The position numbers were made by a program, and so were the translations under genes. Positions 9,501 through 18,472 of a DNA stretch of 64,000 nucleotides are shown piece after piece; positions within the stretch are counted from its first letter, which is position 1; each line of letters begins with the position of its first letter. This DNA is from Flexibacter flexilis DSM 6793 (GTDB lineage: Bacteria > Bacteroidota > Bacteroidia > Cytophagales > Flexibacteraceae). The stretch covers positions 558,001-622,000 of the forward strand of contig NZ_FOLE01000001.1 in the NCBI RefSeq assembly GCF_900112255.1, in the 5' to 3' direction. Under the pieces are notes generated by a model. That model saw nothing but the letters and a program-made list of their open reading frames with translations. It did not search any database and had not been told where the DNA came from.

Positions 9501-10202
9501 TTACAAACTTCTTAGCACTTCAATCGAACGTAATTTTCGCCAGTTTTGTAAATTATTTTCATAAAAAAGCAAGATTTGGTCAAGCAAATGTCTGCGTATG
9601 TGGTTATTTATTAGCAACTCATCGGTGTATTGCGAGTGAATTAAATGCGCTAAAATAGCCTGTTCTTGTGCGGGAATAATGGTGCGCCACGACTGAAATT
9701 CTGCCTTGTAAATAAGATTATAAATATCGTCGGCGGAAGAAGGCGCAAACCCTAAAAATCGGGTTAATTTGAGCAAAAAACGCAAATGAAAATTCTCAAT
9801 TTCGTGCGTTTGCAAATCAAAAACGCGTAAAGAATTGACCAAAAAATCGAACAACTCTGGGTTGGGGGCTTCTTGCTGTAACACCAAATCCAGCACCTCA
9901 GCCAAAAATAATGCAATTGTTGTTTTTAAAAAATTGGTAGAAATATTAGCCCACACCACTGGGCAACGCGCCTCGCTGATTCGCTGAAGGCTGTCTGTTT
10001 TTTCGGACTGATATACCACCAAATCCAAGACCGTAAGTGGTTGATACAGTGCTATTTTATTGGTTTTTAACTTGGCCGAACGCACGCCATTTACAATGTA
10101 GGCCTGCGTCCCGAACATATCCGTGTAAATCCGCACGACAATGGAGGTTTCGCTATACCGAACGTAGCCCAATACAATGCCGCGCGTTTTTTCTAACTTC
10201 AT
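9501..10202 (-). CDS. recO: DNA repair protein RecO
   Basis: 233-residue recombination mediator that, with RecR, loads RecA on SSB-coated single-stranded DNA. Seen: the N-terminal OB fold (MKLEKTRGIVLGYVRYSETSI, then TDMFGTQAYIVNGVRS), the helical middle (ANISTNFLKTTIALFLAEVLDLVL) and a C-terminal helical region without the four-Cys zinc finger that many RecO proteins have, as is common in Bacteroidota. It starts 4 bases after the stop of the response-regulator gene and is likely co-transcribed with it. Confidence 0.93.
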   Translation of the reverse strand: MKLEKTRGIVLGYVRYSETSIVVRIYTDMFGTQAYIVNGVRSAKLKTNKIALYQPLTVLDLVVYQSEKTDSLQRISEARCPVVWANISTNFLKTTIALFLAEVLDLVLQQEAPNPELFDFLVNSLRVFDLQTHEIENFHLRFLLKLTRFLGFAPSSADDIYNLIYKAEFQSWRTIIPAQEQAILAHLIHSQYTDELLINNHIRRHLLDQILLFYENNLQNWRKLRSIEVLRSL

Positions 10203-10206
10203 AGCA

Positions 10207-10650
10207 TTAGCCTATAAGCCCCAAACTTTCGGTAGGAAAAGAGGCTTGCCACTGACTTAAATTACTGGTTGTGAGTGGTTTAGTAATAAAACCAGTTACA
10301 CATGGATTCTTCATCATGCGTTCGATGTCGGCACGGCTGTCGGAGCTGGAAAGAATAACAATACGCGCACGTCTTGACATTTTGTCGGTCAGCTGTTCAA
10401 AAGCTGTTACAAAATCAAAACCATCAAGCATGGGCATATTTATATCCAAAAAAATCCAATCGGGCATTGCGGCGGCTTGGTCATTGACCACCACACGCAG
10501 CCAATCGATAGCCGCCACGCTCGAATTTTTGACCAGTATATTATTGCTAAATCCTGTTAATTCGAGTATGCGTTTAGAAATAAGATTATCTGTATCGTTA
10601 TCGTCTATTAGTAATACAAATGGAGTTGTCGGTGCAGGATTCATTAGCAA
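10207..10650 (-). CDS. single-domain response regulator (receiver only)
   Basis: 147-residue CheY-like receiver without an output domain. Acidic pocket Asp16/Asp17 (LIDDND), phospho-acceptor Asp69 in WIFLDINMP, switch Ser in VILSSSD, and conserved Lys in FITKPLTT are all present, so it should be phosphorylatable. Proteins of this type in Bacteroidota often lie beside hybrid kinases, but none is found here. Placed directly before recO; that link probably reflects co-transcription only. Either Met1 or Met3 could be the start. Confidence 0.9.
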   Translation of the reverse strand: MLMNPAPTTPFVLLIDDNDTDNLISKRILELTGFSNNILVKNSSVAAIDWLRVVVNDQAAAMPDWIFLDINMPMLDGFDFVTAFEQLTDKMSRRARIVILSSSDSRADIERMMKNPCVTGFITKPLTTSNLSQWQASFPTESLGLIG

Positions 10651-11139
10651 TTTGATTGATCGATTTAGCGTCCTCTTACGAAATATGTCGTTATCATAAA
10701 GGTAGTTACCTATATAATATACTATCTACTAATTTTTGAGGCAATTTACTATCATGTAAGTTTTATACTTATTAAGTCTAATTATTTCTTTTTTTATTAT
10801 TCGATATATTATACAGGATAAGTATAATTCATCTTTAAAATAATTACAACTAAGAGAATAAGGACGCAATATATTCATAGCAGATATTTTAAACAAAATA
10901 TTTTCAATAAAAACATTATTTCTGCCAAATATTAAATTGTTTACAAATAATAATAAGCTTATTTTATCATAAAAAAAATTTATTACATTCTAAAAAGTTA
11001 TTTAAAAAGCTGCTTTTACTATCTCAATCGCCTCATAGGTTGTTTTTACTGAAATAATACCTTTTCTTTCAACAACTAAAAGGTTATTTTTGCGTATTAT
11101 TTTACGATTTTATGGTAAAATCAGCTTTATACTTGCGCT
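10651..11139. other. very A+T-rich intergenic region
   Basis: 489 bases between divergent genes with no supported reading frame, RNA or repeat. A TATTTTTG at 11085-11092 fits the TAnnTTTG -7 element and would serve the peptidase gene, but a clear -33 TTG is lacking, so the promoter call is weak. Confidence 0.4.
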
Positions 11140-12558
11140 TTGTTTAGATATTCTTTCATAAAAAAAATATTTCTATTCTTGTTCTTGCTCAGTGGCCTGA
11201 CGCTGCAAGGCAAGGCCACCCCTACCGATTCGCTGGCGTTATGGCTTAGTCAATATATTTCATTGGCTTCCGAAAGTGGCCATGAGAAACCAGCAGGGCG
11301 TTTTTTGGCGGATTTATGCCAAAAACAAAACCTACACTTACGCATTTTCACCGATTTAGATTCTTCCTTCAATTTCGCCGCATCGCTTTATCCGTTGAGT
11401 GCCGGAAAGCCCAATTTGGTGCTACTCAGCCACATAGACGTAGTTCCCGCCAGTGACAGCAACGAATGGACGCTGCCGCCGTATGCTGGCCAAATCACTG
11501 ATACTGCCGTTTGGGGACGTGGCGCACTGGATGCTAAAGGAATGGCTATCATGCAGTTAGGTGCGATGCTGGAGCTTCGCCACAAATATCCGAATACCGA
11601 ATTTCCGTATAATATTACGCTGTTGGCCGTGTCGGGCGAAGAAACGGGCGGTTTTAATGGCGCAAAAATTATTGTCAATGAATTTTTGAAAGAACTAAAC
11701 GCGGTAGCCGTGTACGGCGAAGGCGGTTCGGGCGTGGACAATGTCGTTCCGTCCAAACCAGAAAAGCACGTTTTCGGGATTTCGGTGGCCGAAAAAAATA
11801 ACTTGTGGCTCAAGCTTGAACTCAAATTCGTAACCTTTGGGCACGGTGCATCTCCGCCGCGCAGCTACGCCAACAAAGCGATGGTTAAAGCCCTGACCAA
11901 ACTCAATAACATTGATACGCGCATTGATTTCAACAAAACCAACAAACGTATGTTCAGGGAGTTGGGCAAGCTGGAAGGCGGATTTAAAGGCTTCTTGATC
12001 AAGCATATAAACTGGTGGGTGATGCGCCCAGTGCTTAACAAAATCATGGAAAATGAGCCCGTTTTCAGGTCGGTGTTGAGCAATACCAGCACGCTCACCA
12101 ATATGTACAATCCGCCTGGCCCGCCCAACCAAATTTCTAATAAAGCAACCGCTTATCTGGATTGTAGGCTACTGCCTGGCGCAAATCGCAAAAAATTTAT
12201 TCGTGATATTAAATACGGTCTCATTGAGCCTCGTTTTAAAATTTCGGTCATCAACGAATCGCCCGAAGCCGAAGAATCTTCGCCAGAAACGCCTTATTAC
12301 GAAGCACTTGACAAAGCGATACAAGAAGTTTTTCCGCAAGCCGCCGTCATGCCGATTCTGTTTCCTGCCTCTTCCGACAACAATTATTTCCGTGAAAAAG
12401 GTGTGCTGGTGTACGGAATTACGCCTATTTTTATGACGCGCGAGCAACTCCAAACGATTCATAATCCAGACGAACGCATCAGTTTGCAACAGCTACGCGA
12501 CGGAAAAAACGTGTATCTTCGTTTTCTGGAAAATATTTCATTGAAGAAAATTAAATAA
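11140..12558 (+). CDS. secreted M20-family zinc peptidase
   Basis: 472-residue M20/M25/M40 metallopeptidase or carboxypeptidase, probably exported through an N-terminal signal peptide (KKIFLFLFLLSGLTLQGKA). Di-zinc site: His in LLSHIDVVP (about 98), bridging Asp in GRGALDAKG (about 131), Glu pair in VSGEETGG (about 166), and the later ligand His in QTIHNPDER. The dimerisation or lid domain lies at about 220-360. The start is a TTG at 11140: the frame is closed by a stop at 11116 and no ATG or GTG occurs before the signal peptide. A convincing substrate cannot be named. gmhA follows 15 bases later. Confidence 0.9.
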   Translation: MFRYSFIKKIFLFLFLLSGLTLQGKATPTDSLALWLSQYISLASESGHEKPAGRFLADLCQKQNLHLRIFTDLDSSFNFAASLYPLSAGKPNLVLLSHIDVVPASDSNEWTLPPYAGQITDTAVWGRGALDAKGMAIMQLGAMLELRHKYPNTEFPYNITLLAVSGEETGGFNGAKIIVNEFLKELNAVAVYGEGGSGVDNVVPSKPEKHVFGISVAEKNNLWLKLELKFVTFGHGASPPRSYANKAMVKALTKLNNIDTRIDFNKTNKRMFRELGKLEGGFKGFLIKHINWWVMRPVLNKIMENEPVFRSVLSNTSTLTNMYNPPGPPNQISNKATAYLDCRLLPGANRKKFIRDIKYGLIEPRFKISVINESPEAEESSPETPYYEALDKAIQEVFPQAAVMPILFPASSDNNYFREKGVLVYGITPIFMTREQLQTIHNPDERISLQQLRDGKNVYLRFLENISLKKIK

Positions 12559-12573
12559 AAATCTTTTTGCTTT

Positions 12574-13164
12574 ATGGCTAATAATCAGGCTATTGCACAA
12601 ATTTATGCCGAATTACAAGAAGCAGCCAACGTATTGGCGGCATTTATGGCCAACGAAAATAACATTGCACAAATCGAAGCGGCGGCTCAGCTCATGGCTG
12701 ATTCTATCAACGCTGGCGGCAAAATTCTTTCGTGCGGAAATGGCGGTTCGCATTGCGATGCGATGCACTTTGCCGAAGAGTTAAGCGGCCGCTACCGCGA
12801 AAATCGTCGTGCCTTGCCTGCCATAGCCATTTCGGACGTAAGTCACATTACTTGCACGGCCAACGACTTTGGTTTTGAATATATTTTCTCGCGCTACGTG
12901 GAAGGACTTGGCCGCGAAGGTGACGTATTGCTCGGCCTAAGCACCAGCGGCAACTCGGCCAACGTGCTACGCGCCGTGGAAGCTGCCCGACAAAAAAACA
13001 TGAAAGTAGTATTGCTTACGGGCAAAGATGGCGGTAAAATGGCGGGGCTTGCCGATGTAGAAATTCGCGTGCCGCATTTTGGCTACGCCGACCGAATCCA
13101 AGAGGTTCACATCAAAGTAATTCATATCCTGATGCTGCTCATCGAGCAAAAAGTATTGGGATAA
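12574..13164 (+). CDS. gmhA: phosphoheptose isomerase (sedoheptulose-7-phosphate isomerase)
   Basis: 196-residue SIS-domain enzyme that converts sedoheptulose 7-phosphate to D-glycero-D-manno-heptose 7-phosphate, the first step of the ADP-heptose route for lipopolysaccharide core. Seen: [20 protein letters not shown] (phosphosugar loop and a zinc-ligand His), [12 protein letters not shown] (second sugar-phosphate loop), and [15 protein letters not shown] (C-terminal helix with catalytic or zinc His). Length is that of E. coli GmhA (about 192). No heptose kinase or adenylyltransferase gene is next to it. Confidence 0.92.
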   Translation: MANNQAIAQIYAELQEAANVLAAFMANENNIAQIEAAAQLMADSINAGGKILSCGNGGSHCDAMHFAEELSGRYRENRRALPAIAISDVSHITCTANDFGFEYIFSRYVEGLGREGDVLLGLSTSGNSANVLRAVEAARQKNMKVVLLTGKDGGKMAGLADVEIRVPHFGYADRIQEVHIKVIHILMLLIEQKVLG

Positions 13165-13192
13165 TTTCACAAAAATTAAAACTCATTATCGT

Positions 13193-14176
13193 ATGAATAT
13201 CGGCGACCGCGTGCGCCTACTGCACCACAAAGAAGAAGGCGTAATTACCAAAATAATTGACCCACAGACTGTTGAAGTGGCCATTGATGGCGATTTCCGT
13301 ATCCCTGTGCTGCGTCGCGAAGTGTCTATTATTTCTCAATCCGAAGCCGTTGCTTTTGGCAAAAGGCCAGAAGAAACCAAAAATGCCGTACCCACGCAAC
13401 CCGTTTACGCGACGCAAGGCATTTTCTTGGCTTTCGAAGCTTTCAACGACCGCGAATTACTGTTGCACATCATCAACAACACCGATTTTGATTTGCTAAT
13501 GACGTTTGGCCACGAACAAAGCGGCATTTACAAAGGCGTTTTCACGGGCGTTTTGCGCCAACGCTCTTCGGTCAAAATGCCTGACATCATGTTGGTAAAA
13601 GAATTTGACCGCTGGCCGATTATGGTGTTTCAGTTCATGTATCACCGCGAAGGCGTGCACACGTTCCAGCCGCCCATGTTGCGCCGTATGCGTTTCAAAG
13701 CGGCTACATTTTTCCGTAGCAAAGAAAACGCGCCGATTTTAGGCAAACCTGCACATTTGTTCCAAATAGACCGCGACGACGTGAGCAATGCGCCAGCCAC
13801 TTCCGCACCGATTTCTGTTGATGCTAAAAATCTGAAAGAGAATATTTTAAATCCGAAAGACAAATCTAAAACAGTAATTTCGCCTCCTCAAACGGAAATA
13901 GATTTGCACATCGAAAAGCTCATAACTGATACGCTGCGCCGCGCACGTATGAATGCTAACGAAATGCTCGTATGCCAACTCAAAGCCTTTGAAGCAGCCA
14001 TCGATAATGCTGTAGCCAATGGCGTAACGGAAATTACGTTGATTCATGGGGTAGGGTCGGGCACTTTGCGCGACGAAATACACAAGCGTTTGGGCAAAAA
14101 TATGTTTGTGGAATATTACAAAGATGCCCGCAAAGAAAAATTCGGTTACGGAGCTACAACCGTAAAACTGAAATAA
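13193..14176 (+). CDS. DUF2027 and Smr domain protein
   Basis: 327-residue protein. The N-terminus (about 1-45) resembles the small beta barrel of Bacteroidota DUF2027 proteins (NIGDRVRLLHHKEEGVITKI); the central part (about 70-190) is a beta-rich DUF2027 domain. The C-terminal 90 residues are an Smr domain of the MutS2 type, with EIDLHIEKL and LIHGVGSGTLRDEI carrying the LDxH-like and HGxGxG motifs. Smr domains bind or nick nucleic acids, but the role of this architecture is not known. A bidirectional terminator follows. Confidence 0.87.
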   Translation: MNIGDRVRLLHHKEEGVITKIIDPQTVEVAIDGDFRIPVLRREVSIISQSEAVAFGKRPEETKNAVPTQPVYATQGIFLAFEAFNDRELLLHIINNTDFDLLMTFGHEQSGIYKGVFTGVLRQRSSVKMPDIMLVKEFDRWPIMVFQFMYHREGVHTFQPPMLRRMRFKAATFFRSKENAPILGKPAHLFQIDRDDVSNAPATSAPISVDAKNLKENILNPKDKSKTVISPPQTEIDLHIEKLITDTLRRARMNANEMLVCQLKAFEAAIDNAVANGVTEITLIHGVGSGTLRDEIHKRLGKNMFVEYYKDARKEKFGYGATTVKLK

Positions 14177-14201
14177 AAGCTTATTCTTTAATTATATCAT
14201 A

Positions 14202-14268
14202 AAAAACCTATAAGGCTTTTGAGTTGCTTTTTATTAGAATCGCAAAACTCATTTCCTTATAGGTTTTT
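14202..14268. terminator. bidirectional terminator
   Basis: Outer stem AAAAACCTATAAGG / CCTTATAGGTTTTT (14 bp, perfect) with a weaker inner helix GAGTTGC / GCAAAACTC that contains a two-base bulge. It lies between the convergent Smr and dehydrogenase genes. Confidence 0.85.
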
Positions 14269-14290
14269 AGTTTTAAACACTGAATATCAA

Positions 14291-15526
14291 TTAGTTTACC
14301 AATTGTTTCAACGAAATTTCAAAGGCTGTTTGGGTCAAATTTTTACGCGAAGTATTTTGTGCGTGTATATTTTCCAAAGCCTTAAAAATGGTGTTAGAAA
14401 TATCCGAGAAAATGGCCTCGTCCGTGATATTTCCTCCCTCCTCTCCCATCAGGTACGCGAACACACGCGCCATGCCGCAGTTAGCCACAAAATCAGGAAT
14501 AAGGGCGATTTGTTCGTCCACCAATTGCGCAATTTTGCCGTAGAAAATTTCTGGGTCGGCAAAAGGCACATTTGCGCCACACGAAACCGCTTCCAATCCG
14601 TTCGCTATCAAATCTTTAGCTTGTTGTTCGGTTACCAAACGTGAAGCGGCGGCAGGTATAAAAATTTCTGCGCCCATCGTCCAAACTTGCGCGTTGGCTT
14701 GCTCAAAAGCCACCAAATCAGGACTTACCAGCGTGTTGCTGTCGCGGTCTGCAAAAAGTTGTTTTACTTGGTCGAGCGTCAGGCCTTCGGGGTTAAGAAT
14801 ACCGCCCACGCGGTCAATAATGCCCACGACTTTCGCGCCTTCTTTGGCCAAATACAAGGCCGCAGTTGCGCCCACGTTGCCCCAACCTTGTACGATGACG
14901 CGTTTACCGCTCAGGCTTCCGCCCCAAAGCGTATAAAAATGTTTAAGTGCCTGAGCCACACCGTATCCCGTAATCATGTCGGCGATTACATATTTGCGTT
15001 TGGCTTGGTCTGGAATGTAATTTGCATCTTCGATTACCTTAGAAACACCCTGACGCAATTGACCCACTTTACGGATTTTTTGGGGTTTGGACGGGTTATA
15101 ATGGCCGTTTACGATGCCTTCTTGCGGATGCCAAAGGCCGTATTGTTCCGTAATGGGAATTACTTCATGGATTTCGTCCACGTTCAGGTCACCACCCGTG
15201 CCATAATAATTGCGTAGCAATGGCGAAACGGCTTTGTACCAACGGTTTAGTACTTGTGGTTTGCGTGGGTCTTGTGGGTCAAAATCAATACCCGACTTTG
15301 CGCCACCGATGGCAGGGCCAGACACCGTAAATTTAATTTCCATTGTTTTGGCCAATGATTCCACCTCGCGGCGGTCTAGCCCTTTGCGCATACGCGTACC
15401 GCCACCAGCCGCACCGCCACGCAAGGAATTAATCACTACCCAGCCTTTGGCTTCAGTTTCGGCATCGTGCCACTCAAACACGATTTCGGGGGCTTTTTCT
15501 TCAAATTTCTTTAGTAAATCTTTCAT
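14291..15526 (-). CDS. Glu/Leu/Phe/Val dehydrogenase (probable glutamate dehydrogenase)
   Basis: 411-residue NAD(P)-dependent amino-acid dehydrogenase that interconverts an amino acid with its 2-oxo acid and ammonia. Seen: GGAAGGGTRMRKGL, the substrate-binding and catalytic Lys motifs MEIKFTV and GGAKSGIDFDP, the Asp in YYGTGGDLNVDE, and a Rossmann fold with VIVQGWGNVGATAA followed by IIDRVGG. Length and GGAKSGI favour glutamate dehydrogenase, but the ELFV family cannot be split safely from these motifs. Single gene with a terminator behind it. Confidence 0.88.
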   Translation of the reverse strand: MKDLLKKFEEKAPEIVFEWHDAETEAKGWVVINSLRGGAAGGGTRMRKGLDRREVESLAKTMEIKFTVSGPAIGGAKSGIDFDPQDPRKPQVLNRWYKAVSPLLRNYYGTGGDLNVDEIHEVIPITEQYGLWHPQEGIVNGHYNPSKPQKIRKVGQLRQGVSKVIEDANYIPDQAKRKYVIADMITGYGVAQALKHFYTLWGGSLSGKRVIVQGWGNVGATAALYLAKEGAKVVGIIDRVGGILNPEGLTLDQVKQLFADRDSNTLVSPDLVAFEQANAQVWTMGAEIFIPAAASRLVTEQQAKDLIANGLEAVSCGANVPFADPEIFYGKIAQLVDEQIALIPDFVANCGMARVFAYLMGEEGGNITDEAIFSDISNTIFKALENIHAQNTSRKNLTQTAFEISLKQLVN

Positions 15527-15653
15527 GGAAGGTGTATTATTGGAGGAAAAATGCTGATTTCAGATTAAAGAAAACACCTGAATTTGGGCGCAAAACTACG
15601 TTTATTTCCTGCACCTGCAAGTAAATACAAACGATTCCTGCAAATAACTTTCA

Positions 15654-16553
15654 TTAACCCAACACAGGCGCGGGGTTAATGAGTATGGGCAAAGATTCTG
15701 GGCGAATATAGATGTCTAAAAAATCAGGTGAATGTTTTTGCGTTTCGCCATCTATCTGAAAATCAGCATTATCCACATTCACAATTCGGGCATGGCTACA
15801 CGAAATCACGTGCGCATACGAAGAGTCCGTGATTCCATCGTCAAAAAGTTGATACAATATATTTACGCCCGTCGTCTTGGGAAACTCTTCCAAAATGCAA
15901 AGTTCGAACAGGCCGTCATTGGGTTTACCGTAAGGATTGATGCGCAAATTGCTGCCAAACGCATTGCCGTTGGCGATAGTTACCATAAACGCACGCAGCC
16001 CAAAAGAGGCTTCATTTTCGACCATAATCGTGTAGCGAGCCGCCTCGTAGGTCATGTATTCGCGCAACAAATGCCACGCATAACCCGACGTACCGCGCAG
16101 CGTTTCCGACTCATGGAAACGGCTTACAATCAGGGCATTAAATCCCAAATCGGCCAAATGTAAAACGGGCGCATCGTTCACTGATAGCGTATCTACACGC
16201 TGTACGTTATACTTGGAAATGATTTCTAAGGCTTCGGCGGGGTCTTGCGGTAAACCCAAATCTTTGGAAAGGCCATTGCCCGAACCAACAGGCACGATGG
16301 CCAACGGAATTTTTTTACCAATCAATTGTTTGCCCACCAAATTCACTGTACCATCGCCCCCAACGGCAACAATGGCATCGTAAGTGTTGGACCAAATACG
16401 GCGATTGACCTCAAATTTGTCTTGTTCCGTTCCTTCGGTAAAATAAAAATCCGCGTTATAAATTTTTTGCAGGCAAAAAGTACGGATTTTGTCCACAATA
16501 TCCGCTTTGGCAATGCCTCCAGAAATAGGATTGACTACAAACAATAGACGCAT
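15654..16553 (-). CDS. diacylglycerol/lipid kinase (YegS/DgkB type)
   Basis: 299-residue lipid kinase that phosphorylates diacylglycerol or a related lipid using ATP. Family motifs: FVVNPISGG at the start, AVGGDGTVNLV (nucleotide loop), and PVGSGNGLSKDLGLP. The C-terminal beta-sandwich includes LADLGFNALIVSRFHE and ends in DIYIRPESLPI. I chose the ATG at 16553, so that the protein begins MRLLFVVNP; the frame is open to 16616 but the 21 extra residues are not family-like. Single gene on the minus strand. Confidence 0.9.
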   Translation of the reverse strand: MRLLFVVNPISGGIAKADIVDKIRTFCLQKIYNADFYFTEGTEQDKFEVNRRIWSNTYDAIVAVGGDGTVNLVGKQLIGKKIPLAIVPVGSGNGLSKDLGLPQDPAEALEIISKYNVQRVDTLSVNDAPVLHLADLGFNALIVSRFHESETLRGTSGYAWHLLREYMTYEAARYTIMVENEASFGLRAFMVTIANGNAFGSNLRINPYGKPNDGLFELCILEEFPKTTGVNILYQLFDDGITDSSYAHVISCSHARIVNVDNADFQIDGETQKHSPDFLDIYIRPESLPILINPAPVLG

Positions 16554-17092
16554 AGAGAAAGGCTTAAAATGTATTGAACAAAGATGTAAAATGTTCGGAC
16601 ACGGCGCAACAGGCAAAAAAAAAGGTCAGACCAAGAGCCTAACCATTTCCACTTCCTTTTCTTAACTAAACCTTTTCAAAATTATGTTATACTCTATTCA
16701 AAATACAACACAACTACCTTATGATGAACAATTTACTACCTTCCATTGTAGCTGTCCAAGTTGCTCCGTAATCACGCAAAAGAAGTCTTTTGCGCTTCAT
16801 ATTATTTATAAACTTGAAACAGAATGCAACTTTTGAAGATTGGCCAAACAACATTTTGTTGTTCGACGCTGCAAAGATGCAACCTCTTTTTTAAAAACCA
16901 AAATTTATTTTATTTTTTTTTAATTTTATTTAAAGAAAGTTTGTATTTGCGAAAATACTTCTATAATATTTCGTTAATCCAGATTTTACATAGCATTAAC
17001 CTTGGAGCTTACTGAACTAAATAATATAAAATTTTCAGTTTTAACAGGAAAAAAGAATATTATTTTTTGTACTATTTTTTCAAAAAAATAAA
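16554..17092. other. intergenic, no supported gene
   Basis: About 540 bases upstream of the lipid kinase and downstream of the leftward deaminase gene. A 63-codon frame on the plus strand (16824-17015) is Phe/Leu/Asn-rich and unsupported. No tRNA fold, hairpin with T tract, or repeat was recognised. Confidence 0.4.
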
Positions 17093-18025
17093 CTATCTCA
17101 ACCCTCCTGTATGTATAATTACTACTTTTTGTCCTTTTCTGATGTATTCTTTCTTAATAAGGTCGTAAATGCCAAATAAAATTTTGCCAGTATAAACAAA
17201 CTCAATCGGAACATCATGTTTCGCCTGAAACCATACTATAAATTTATCTAAATCCTGATTTCGCTTAGCATAGCCGCCAAAATGATAATCTAGAAATAAC
17301 TCAAAACGCGCGGCGGCTGCTTGGGGCAAATTGTAATCAATGTTATAAACTTGCTGATAATCCGCTAAGAGCTTGGCAATATCCTGATACAAAAAATCTG
17401 CACCTTTCAGTACAGGCACGCCCAAAACATTGGCTTTTTTATTTTGCTGCAAAAGCCCAACCACCAAACCCGCCAATGTGCCACCCGTTCCGCAAGCACA
17501 CGCAACATAATCAAATTCTTGTTCTAACTCGCTGATTATCTGTTCACAACCTCGCACCGCAAACGCATTACTTCCGCCTTCAGGAACAAGATAAAAATCC
17601 CCAAATTCGTGCCGTAATTTTTCGATAAACTCTGCCTCCGTTTTGTGCCGATACGCCTCGCGCGAGGCGTAATGCAATCGCATTCCTGCCGCTTGCGCAA
17701 ACGCCAACGTTTCGTTGAGTGGCTCGGTAGCTTCGCCCCGAATAACGCCAATCGTCTGAAAACCATGCAAATAACCCGCCGCAGCCGTCGCGTAAATGTG
17801 GTTGGAATATGCCCCGCCAAACGTGAGCAATGTTTGTTTGCCCTCCGCGCGTGCCTGATGCAGATTATAAAAAAGTTTACGATACTTGTTGCCCGAAATT
17901 TGTTGATGTATGAGGTCTTCGCGCTTGAGATACAACGCTACGCCTGCCGCCGACGTGTACTCATCTTCGAGTCGCACAAGCGGAGAAGGCAACAGAAATT
18001 CATCAGAAATAATACTAAAAGGCAT
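17093..18025 (-). CDS. ACC deaminase / D-cysteine desulfhydrase family PLP enzyme
   Basis: 310-residue fold-type II PLP enzyme. Seen: the PLP lysine in GNKYRKLFYNL (about residue 50), LLTFGGAYSNHIYA (substrate loop), and the phosphate-binding glycine loop CACGTGGTLAGLV. Known members deaminate 1-aminocyclopropane-1-carboxylate or desulfhydrate D-cysteine; the motifs do not decide between them, and true ACC deaminase is the less likely choice in a non-plant-associated bacterium. The ATG at 18025 (MPFSIISDEF) was preferred to an upstream start at 18106, whose 27 extra residues look like leader DNA. Confidence 0.86.
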   Translation of the reverse strand: MPFSIISDEFLLPSPLVRLEDEYTSAAGVALYLKREDLIHQQISGNKYRKLFYNLHQARAEGKQTLLTFGGAYSNHIYATAAAGYLHGFQTIGVIRGEATEPLNETLAFAQAAGMRLHYASREAYRHKTEAEFIEKLRHEFGDFYLVPEGGSNAFAVRGCEQIISELEQEFDYVACACGTGGTLAGLVVGLLQQNKKANVLGVPVLKGADFLYQDIAKLLADYQQVYNIDYNLPQAAAARFELFLDYHFGGYAKRNQDLDKFIVWFQAKHDVPIEFVYTGKILFGIYDLIKKEYIRKGQKVVIIHTGGLR

Positions 18026-18413
18026 TTGGTGTATGAAACTGTCCGCGAATATGCACGTTTTTTTATTGGCAGCAAAAACAATGTTATAAATTCTAACAAA
18101 TACCACATTTTAGATTAAAAGATAAAGTAATATTTTTAGCTCATGGCACGATTCAACCCCAAAGCCCATATATTTATCTAACTTTAATTTGAATCTCAAT
18201 AAAAATAATCTATTATTTATCAATTAATTAGTTCAAAAACACTACATTAGCCTATCCATAGAAAAAGACAAATTTTAGTTGTTAGGCTAGCCCCTGACAT
18301 GATTTTATCCGAAAAAGAACAATTAATTACGCCCAATTCCAATGTATGAAAATTACGAGAAAAGCCCTCTATATATACAATATTTAATATACAACAATAT
18401 CGAGTAAACAAAA
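18026..18413. other. intergenic, no supported gene
   Basis: 388 A+T-rich bases holding the upstream region of the deaminase gene and the downstream region of gatA. No frame, RNA or repeat could be supported apart from the terminator that follows. Confidence 0.4.
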
Positions 18414-18447
18414 AAAACTCGCACAGTTGGTAAGCCGTGCGAGTTTT
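18414..18447 (-). terminator. terminator of the tatA-gatA operon
   Basis: Perfect 11-bp stem AAAACTCGCAC / GTGCGAGTTTT with a 12-base loop, 25 bases beyond the gatA stop. The run of A at 18411-18417 gives the U tract on the minus strand. Confidence 0.9.
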
Positions 18448-18472
18448 CTATTTTTTTCTAAATAAATGCTGC

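Noticed and set aside
16824-17015. 63-codon plus-strand frame as a gene
   Set aside because: Phe/Leu/Asn-rich translation of A+T-rich DNA with no motif; looks like chance.
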